From assembly GCA_934162205.1 (NCBI GenBank), contig CAKPIA010000005.1, positions 1 to 64,000 of the forward strand: a stretch of 64,000 nucleotides of DNA, written 5' to 3'. Origin of the DNA: an uncultured Clostridia bacterium (GTDB lineage: Bacteria; Bacillota; Clostridia; TANB77; CAG-508). This document shows positions 60,413 to 64,000 of this stretch, in pieces. Every line of letters begins with the position of its first letter. Within the stretch, counting starts at the first letter, position 1. Both the position numbers and the translations under genes were made by a program. The notes under the pieces are model-generated. The model was not told the origin of the DNA. It saw nothing but the letters and a program-made list of their open reading frames with translations, and searched no databases.

Positions 60413-61148
60413 ATGAATAAAAAATATTTTTTTATTATTATTGTTATAATAATAGTTTTAATTGGATGTGTTTATTTTTTCTTTGCAAATAAAAATAAAA
60501 ACTCAAATAATCAAAATAATACTGAAAATACCTCAATAAACAATACAAATACCAATACAAATTTTAACAATTCTAACAACACATCAAACAACACTAATAC
60601 AGAAGAAAATACAGTAGAACCATATACTTCTCAAAAAATTTCAACTACTAAAACTAAGGAAAATAACGAATCAAAAGAAAAAAATGATGAACAACAACTT
60701 GCAACTTTTTCTACAAAAATTTATACAAAAGATAGTGCTAGACAAAATAATTTAACAATTACTTGTTCTACTTTAAATGATACAATTGTTAAGGCGCGGA
60801 GAAACTTTTTCTTTTTGTAATACAGTAGGTAAAGCAACTAAAGCTAAAGGTTATCAAGAAGCTGATATTTTTACATCTAATGGGCAAGTAAAAAAAGGTC
60901 TAGGTGGCGGAAATTGTCAAGTTAGTACTACCCTATACAATGCCGTTTTGAAGGTAAATGGTCTTAAAGTTACAGAAAGACATGCTCATAGTAATGATGT
61001 TCCTTATATAAAAAAAGGAAAAGATGCAGCTGTTGCATATGGAGGTTATGATTTAAAATTTGTAAATAATTTAAATGAAGATATTAAAATAAAAGCTAGT
61101 AACACAAAAAATAATGTTACTATAAGTTTAGTAAAATCAGGCTCATAA
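60413..61148 (+). pseudogene. Anchored VanW protein with one-base frameshift
   Basis: The 5' frame (60413-60820) gives an N-terminal membrane helix, an Asn/Thr/Ser-rich linker (about 28-70) and the start of a VanW domain (NLTITCSTLNDTIVK). It then shifts. The next frame (ending 61148) continues as GETFSFCNTVGKATKAKGY, GGGNCQVSTTLYNAV, ERHAHSNDV and KGKDAAVAYG. The lesion is one surplus base in AAGGCGCGG at about 60791-60799, where the family has 'KPGETF'. Related in domain to the FN3-VanW gene. A real frame break, or a sequence error. Confidence 0.75.
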
Positions 61149-61194
61149 TTTTATTTTCTATGCATATACTTTAGTAATTATTGGAGGGATTTAT

Positions 61195-62436
61195 ATGCAT
61201 AAATTTAAAATTATAATATCTTCTATTTTACTATTAACAATTGTTTTCTATATTACTCCTTGTACTTTTGCAATAAGTGATTCTTATATATGGTCAACTG
61301 TCGATTTAACTGTACCTACCACTACTCAACTTAATGAAGATGAAAATAAAAATGATAATAAATTATCTTTGGAATCTGGTTCAGCCATTTTAATAGAGCA
61401 ATCAACAGGTCAAGTATTATATTCTTATAATGCACATGAACAATTAAGACCTGCTAGTGTTACAAAAGTTATGAGTCTTCTTTTAATAATGGAACAAATA
61501 GATAATGGAAAACTTTCTTTAGATGACCAAATTTCTTGTAGTGAACATGCTGCTGCTATGGGTGGATCTCAAATATGGCTTGATCAGACAGAAACATTAT
61601 CTGTATCTGACATGTTAAAAGCTATTTGTGTAGTTTCTGCAAATGATTGTGTAGTTGCTATGGCAGAACATATTGCAGGTTCTGAAGAAGCCTTTGTAGA
61701 AATGATGAATAAAAAAGCAAAAGAACTAGGTATGAATGATACTTGTTTTAAAAATTGTCATGGAATTGATGAAGATGGACATGTGACATCTAGCTATGAT
61801 ATTTCACTTATGTCAAGAGAATTGTTACAAAAACATCCTAAAATAAAAGATTATACAACTATTTGGATGGATAGTTTAAGAGATGGTAAGTCTGAACTTG
61901 TAAATACTAACAAATTAATAAGAAACTATAAAGGTGCTACTGGATTAAAAACAGGTTCTACTTCACTTGCATTATTTAATTTATCTGCAAGTGCAACAAG
62001 AGATAATTTATCTTTAATTGCTGTTATAATGAAAGCCCCATCTTCTGCTAAACGATTTAGCGAAGCCGAAAAACTTTTAAATTATGGTTTTAATAATTTT
62101 TCATTTAAGCAATTTGCAAAAAAAGGAGATAAATTAAAAAGTGTTAATGTAAATAAGGGTGTTAATAAATCTGTTGATGCTGTTTTTGAGGATGATTGCG
62201 GTGTGTTAGTAGAAAAAGGAAATGACAAAAATATTTCTCAAGAAGTTGTATTAAATGATAATATCTCTGCTCCTATTGTTAAAGGTCAAAAATTAGGTGA
62301 AGTAAAATATTGTGCAGACAATAAGACATTGTTTGTTTCTAATATAATTGCTCAAGATAATGTTGATAAATTAAACATTTTAACTATGTGTAAATATGTT
62401 TATAATTCTTGGTTTACATTACTAAGAATAGTTTAA
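61195..62436 (+). CDS. dacF: D-alanyl-D-alanine carboxypeptidase (DacF-like)
   Basis: 413 residues. Signal peptide (about 1-25), then the peptidase S11 domain with SxxK as PASVTKVMSLL (about 92), SxN as SAND (about 150) and KTG as LKTGSTS (about 250), and the C-terminal PBP5-type beta domain with a hydrophobic end. It removes the terminal D-Ala from peptidoglycan stems. GGAGGG precedes the ATG. In spore formers DacF acts in forespore cortex maturation; here the class is inferred from sequence only. Confidence 0.93.
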   Translation: MHKFKIIISSILLLTIVFYITPCTFAISDSYIWSTVDLTVPTTTQLNEDENKNDNKLSLESGSAILIEQSTGQVLYSYNAHEQLRPASVTKVMSLLLIMEQIDNGKLSLDDQISCSEHAAAMGGSQIWLDQTETLSVSDMLKAICVVSANDCVVAMAEHIAGSEEAFVEMMNKKAKELGMNDTCFKNCHGIDEDGHVTSSYDISLMSRELLQKHPKIKDYTTIWMDSLRDGKSELVNTNKLIRNYKGATGLKTGSTSLALFNLSASATRDNLSLIAVIMKAPSSAKRFSEAEKLLNYGFNNFSFKQFAKKGDKLKSVNVNKGVNKSVDAVFEDDCGVLVEKGNDKNISQEVVLNDNISAPIVKGQKLGEVKYCADNKTLFVSNIIAQDNVDKLNILTMCKYVYNSWFTLLRIV

Positions 62437-62441
62437 AATAT

Positions 62442-62477
62442 AAAAATTATGCACAATAAATAATGTGCATAATTTTT
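62442..62477. terminator. Terminator between dacF and the MFS gene
   Basis: AAAAATTATGCACA and TGTGCATAATTTTT form a 14-bp stem; usable from both directions. Confidence 0.88.
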
Positions 62478-62480
62478 CTT

Positions 62481-63698
62481 TTATTTGTCTGCTAAAATTA
62501 ATTTATATAATCTTATACTTATTATTATTTCTATAATTGATAATATACCTAATATAGAAATTACTATAATGATAGGTTCTTTCAATAAAATAATTGTAAA
62601 ACTCAAACTTATTATTGTTCTTACTATTTTTCTTGATAATTCCATTGTTGTTAATATTGTCTGTTGTTCCTCATTTTCTACACACCTTAATGCTAAATCT
62701 TGCATATAAACTTTAAAAGGATCTCTTATAAATAATATAATCACATATCCACAACTCATAATTACAAATTTTAATAATAAAGAACTTTTTATAAATGAAC
62801 CTGCTATCATAAACACTATTGATAAAAATAATAATATTGGTAATAACACTCCTACTTTTTCTTTATATTTATTATGTATTTTATTAAAAGTCAAATTAGA
62901 AATTACTCTTACTATACGTGAAACACATAAAATTGCTCCTATTATTAAAGCTGTTATTTCTACACTAAAATTCAAAAGTAATTCCTGTTGTATAAATAAT
63001 TTTCCATTTTGTTGTCCAGAATTTACTATAGGATAAAATAATCCATATGAAATTAATAATATAATAATTATTTTACTATATTTTATTTTTTTCTTTTTAT
63101 TTGTTACTTGTTTTTCTTCAACTTTATCATAATCTGAAAAATCTATTATATAAAATGATAATATAAAGCATATTAAACAAAATATTATACATCCAATCAT
63201 TGGTAAATAATTATTTATATCAAACATAGGACTAGCAATAAATGCAATAATCATTGTTACTACTGCATATATAGTATTAGAATTTGTTTTTATTTTTATA
63301 TATTCATTACTTTTATTTTGTAATTCTAAATTATTTTTTAATATTGCATTTGCCATATTTTGAAATGTAAATGCAACTTCATATGTCACTTTTCCTAGGG
63401 CTATACTTAAATAATTTGTTCCAAATGTTAATAATAAACTAGATACTAACAATAATAAAGAACCTAATCTTACTGAATTGGTATTTCCTATTTTTTTTAT
63501 CATTTTTAATAATGGTATTTGTAAAATTATACAAATTATTAGTCCTATTGTTGTTAAAGAAACTATTTGTGATGCATTTAGTTTTTTTACAACTGTCAAA
63601 AATAATGTGTCTATTGCAACCCAAAAAAGTAAATCCCCTGATAGTCCTGAATACCACGGAAATATTTTATTAAATCTATCTATTTTCTTTTGTTCCAT
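62481..63698 (-). CDS. MFS transporter
   Basis: 405 residues with about 11-12 membrane helices. The cytoplasmic loop KMIKKIGNTNSVRLGSLLLL is of the MFS type, and the central charged loop (about 190-205) separates two halves. Substrate unknown. Similar in length and layout to the MFS gene at 23398. Monocistronic between two terminators. Confidence 0.8.
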   Translation of the reverse strand: MEQKKIDRFNKIFPWYSGLSGDLLFWVAIDTLFLTVVKKLNASQIVSLTTIGLIICIILQIPLLKMIKKIGNTNSVRLGSLLLLVSSLLLTFGTNYLSIALGKVTYEVAFTFQNMANAILKNNLELQNKSNEYIKIKTNSNTIYAVVTMIIAFIASPMFDINNYLPMIGCIIFCLICFILSFYIIDFSDYDKVEEKQVTNKKKKIKYSKIIIILLISYGLFYPIVNSGQQNGKLFIQQELLLNFSVEITALIIGAILCVSRIVRVISNLTFNKIHNKYKEKVGVLLPILLFLSIVFMIAGSFIKSSLLLKFVIMSCGYVIILFIRDPFKVYMQDLALRCVENEEQQTILTTMELSRKIVRTIISLSFTIILLKEPIIIVISILGILSIIEIIISIRLYKLILADK

Positions 63699-63816
63699 TT
63701 TTCCCTCTTAATCGACTTTTTGTACTATAATATCATATAAAAAAATAAACAACAATAAAAATCTTAACAAATTTTAATCACATTAAAGACAATCTTAAAT
63801 TTTTTATAAAAACAAC

Positions 63817-63844
63817 AAAAGAGTCAGCAAAAACTAACTCTTTT
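63817..63844. terminator. Terminator before the truncated HAD-like gene's end
   Basis: AAAAGAGTCAG and CTAACTCTTTT form a stem with one mismatch. On the minus strand it follows the stop of the gene at 63887. Confidence 0.7.
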
Positions 63845-63886
63845 ATTTCAAGATATAAAATATTTAATTTATATTTCAAAATCTTT

Positions 63887-64000
63887 TTATTCAAAACTAG
63901 AAATCATTTTTTTAGAAATCTCTTCAACAGAATTAACTACAAGTCCTATTTCTGGTTTTACTTCTATTTTTTTACTATTTACAAATATTGTATTTAATCC
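63887..64000 (-). CDS. C-terminal end of a HAD-like hydrolase (truncated by window edge)
   Basis: Only the last 37 codons are in the window: GLNTIFVNSKKIEVKPEIGL, VVNSVEEISKKMISSFE, then stop. The start 'aGl.TIfVN' and the following motif resemble the end of a HAD superfamily phosphatase such as YjjG. Assignment is tentative because the catalytic part is outside the window. Confidence 0.5.
   Translation of the reverse strand, partial: GLNTIFVNSKKIEVKPEIGLVVNSVEEISKKMISSFE

Noticed and set aside
1..64000. tRNA or rRNA genes
   Set aside because: No cloverleaf with a GGTTCGAATCC-type T arm and no rRNA segment was recognised by eye.

Overview
The window looks like chromosome of a low-GC, spore-forming member of the Clostridia, probably an uncultured gut lineage. 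The evidence is the strongly AT-rich sequence, AGGAGG-type ribosome binding sites, a cwlJ/gerQ-like spore-germination pair, a T-box upstream of thrS, a type A-like RNase P RNA, and the clostridial order der-plsY-gpsA. The species is not determined. No rRNA, tRNA, CRISPR array, integrase or reverse transcriptase was recognised. || Layout. 0-6 kb: DUF4116 repeat protein and GltD-like oxidoreductase, an orphan structured small RNA with its own promoter and terminator (about 2006-2174), cwlJ-gerQ, trmB, a DUF5662 gene, an RluA-type pseudouridine synthase and a compositionally foreign bactofilin-like gene. 6-13.4 kb: rnpB, a membrane-anchored protein, a GC-rich inverted-repeat element, the der-plsY-gpsA-zinc ribbon operon and rqcH. 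13.4-21 kb, all on the minus strand: a three-gene radical SAM cluster, a pilin-like gene whose C-terminal lectin/FGE-type domain looks like the variable region of a diversity-generating retroelement (DGR) target, and addA. 21-31 kb: small surface proteins, smpB, a three-gene ABC/MFS transporter operon, a peroxiredoxin and class I aldolase. 31-38.6 kb: PBP1A-PAP2-dgkA, T-box-thrS, two membrane proteins and rpmF. || 38.8-49.1 kb: asnB is followed by an accessory region in which the last codons of asnB recur three more times (43145, 46566, 48174). Copies 2 and 3 are followed closely by a terminator hairpin and copy 4 by one about 40 bp further on, and each is followed by minus-strand cargo. Cargo includes a GH2 glycosidase, a GDPD phosphodiesterase, a C15-like peptidase and several broken genes (aminoglycoside phosphotransferase-like kinase, CutA, histidine phosphatase, a YgjV-like membrane protein). 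This is what repeated insertion at the 3' end of asnB would leave. || 49.2-64 kb: a DUF1064 gene, the miaB-HTH-mutS operon, a REP-associated Y1 transposase (RAYT) flanked by inverted copies of a 31-bp palindromic repeat (four identical copies in the window), an envelope operon (O-antigen-ligase-like polymerase, Ig/FN3 protein, FN3-VanW protein), rpmE, a frameshifted VanW gene, dacF, an MFS transporter and the 3' end of a HAD-like gene. || Best leads: the DGR-like variable region and its 3' hairpin, the RAYT/REP system, the asnB 3'-end repeat island, the orphan small RNA at 2 kb and the GC-rich palindromes at 7.9 and 60.3 kb. Six coding regions contain an apparent single-base lesion (near 15797, 31518, 42084, 42561, 59471 and 60797). 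These could be real decay or sequence errors and should be checked against reads.
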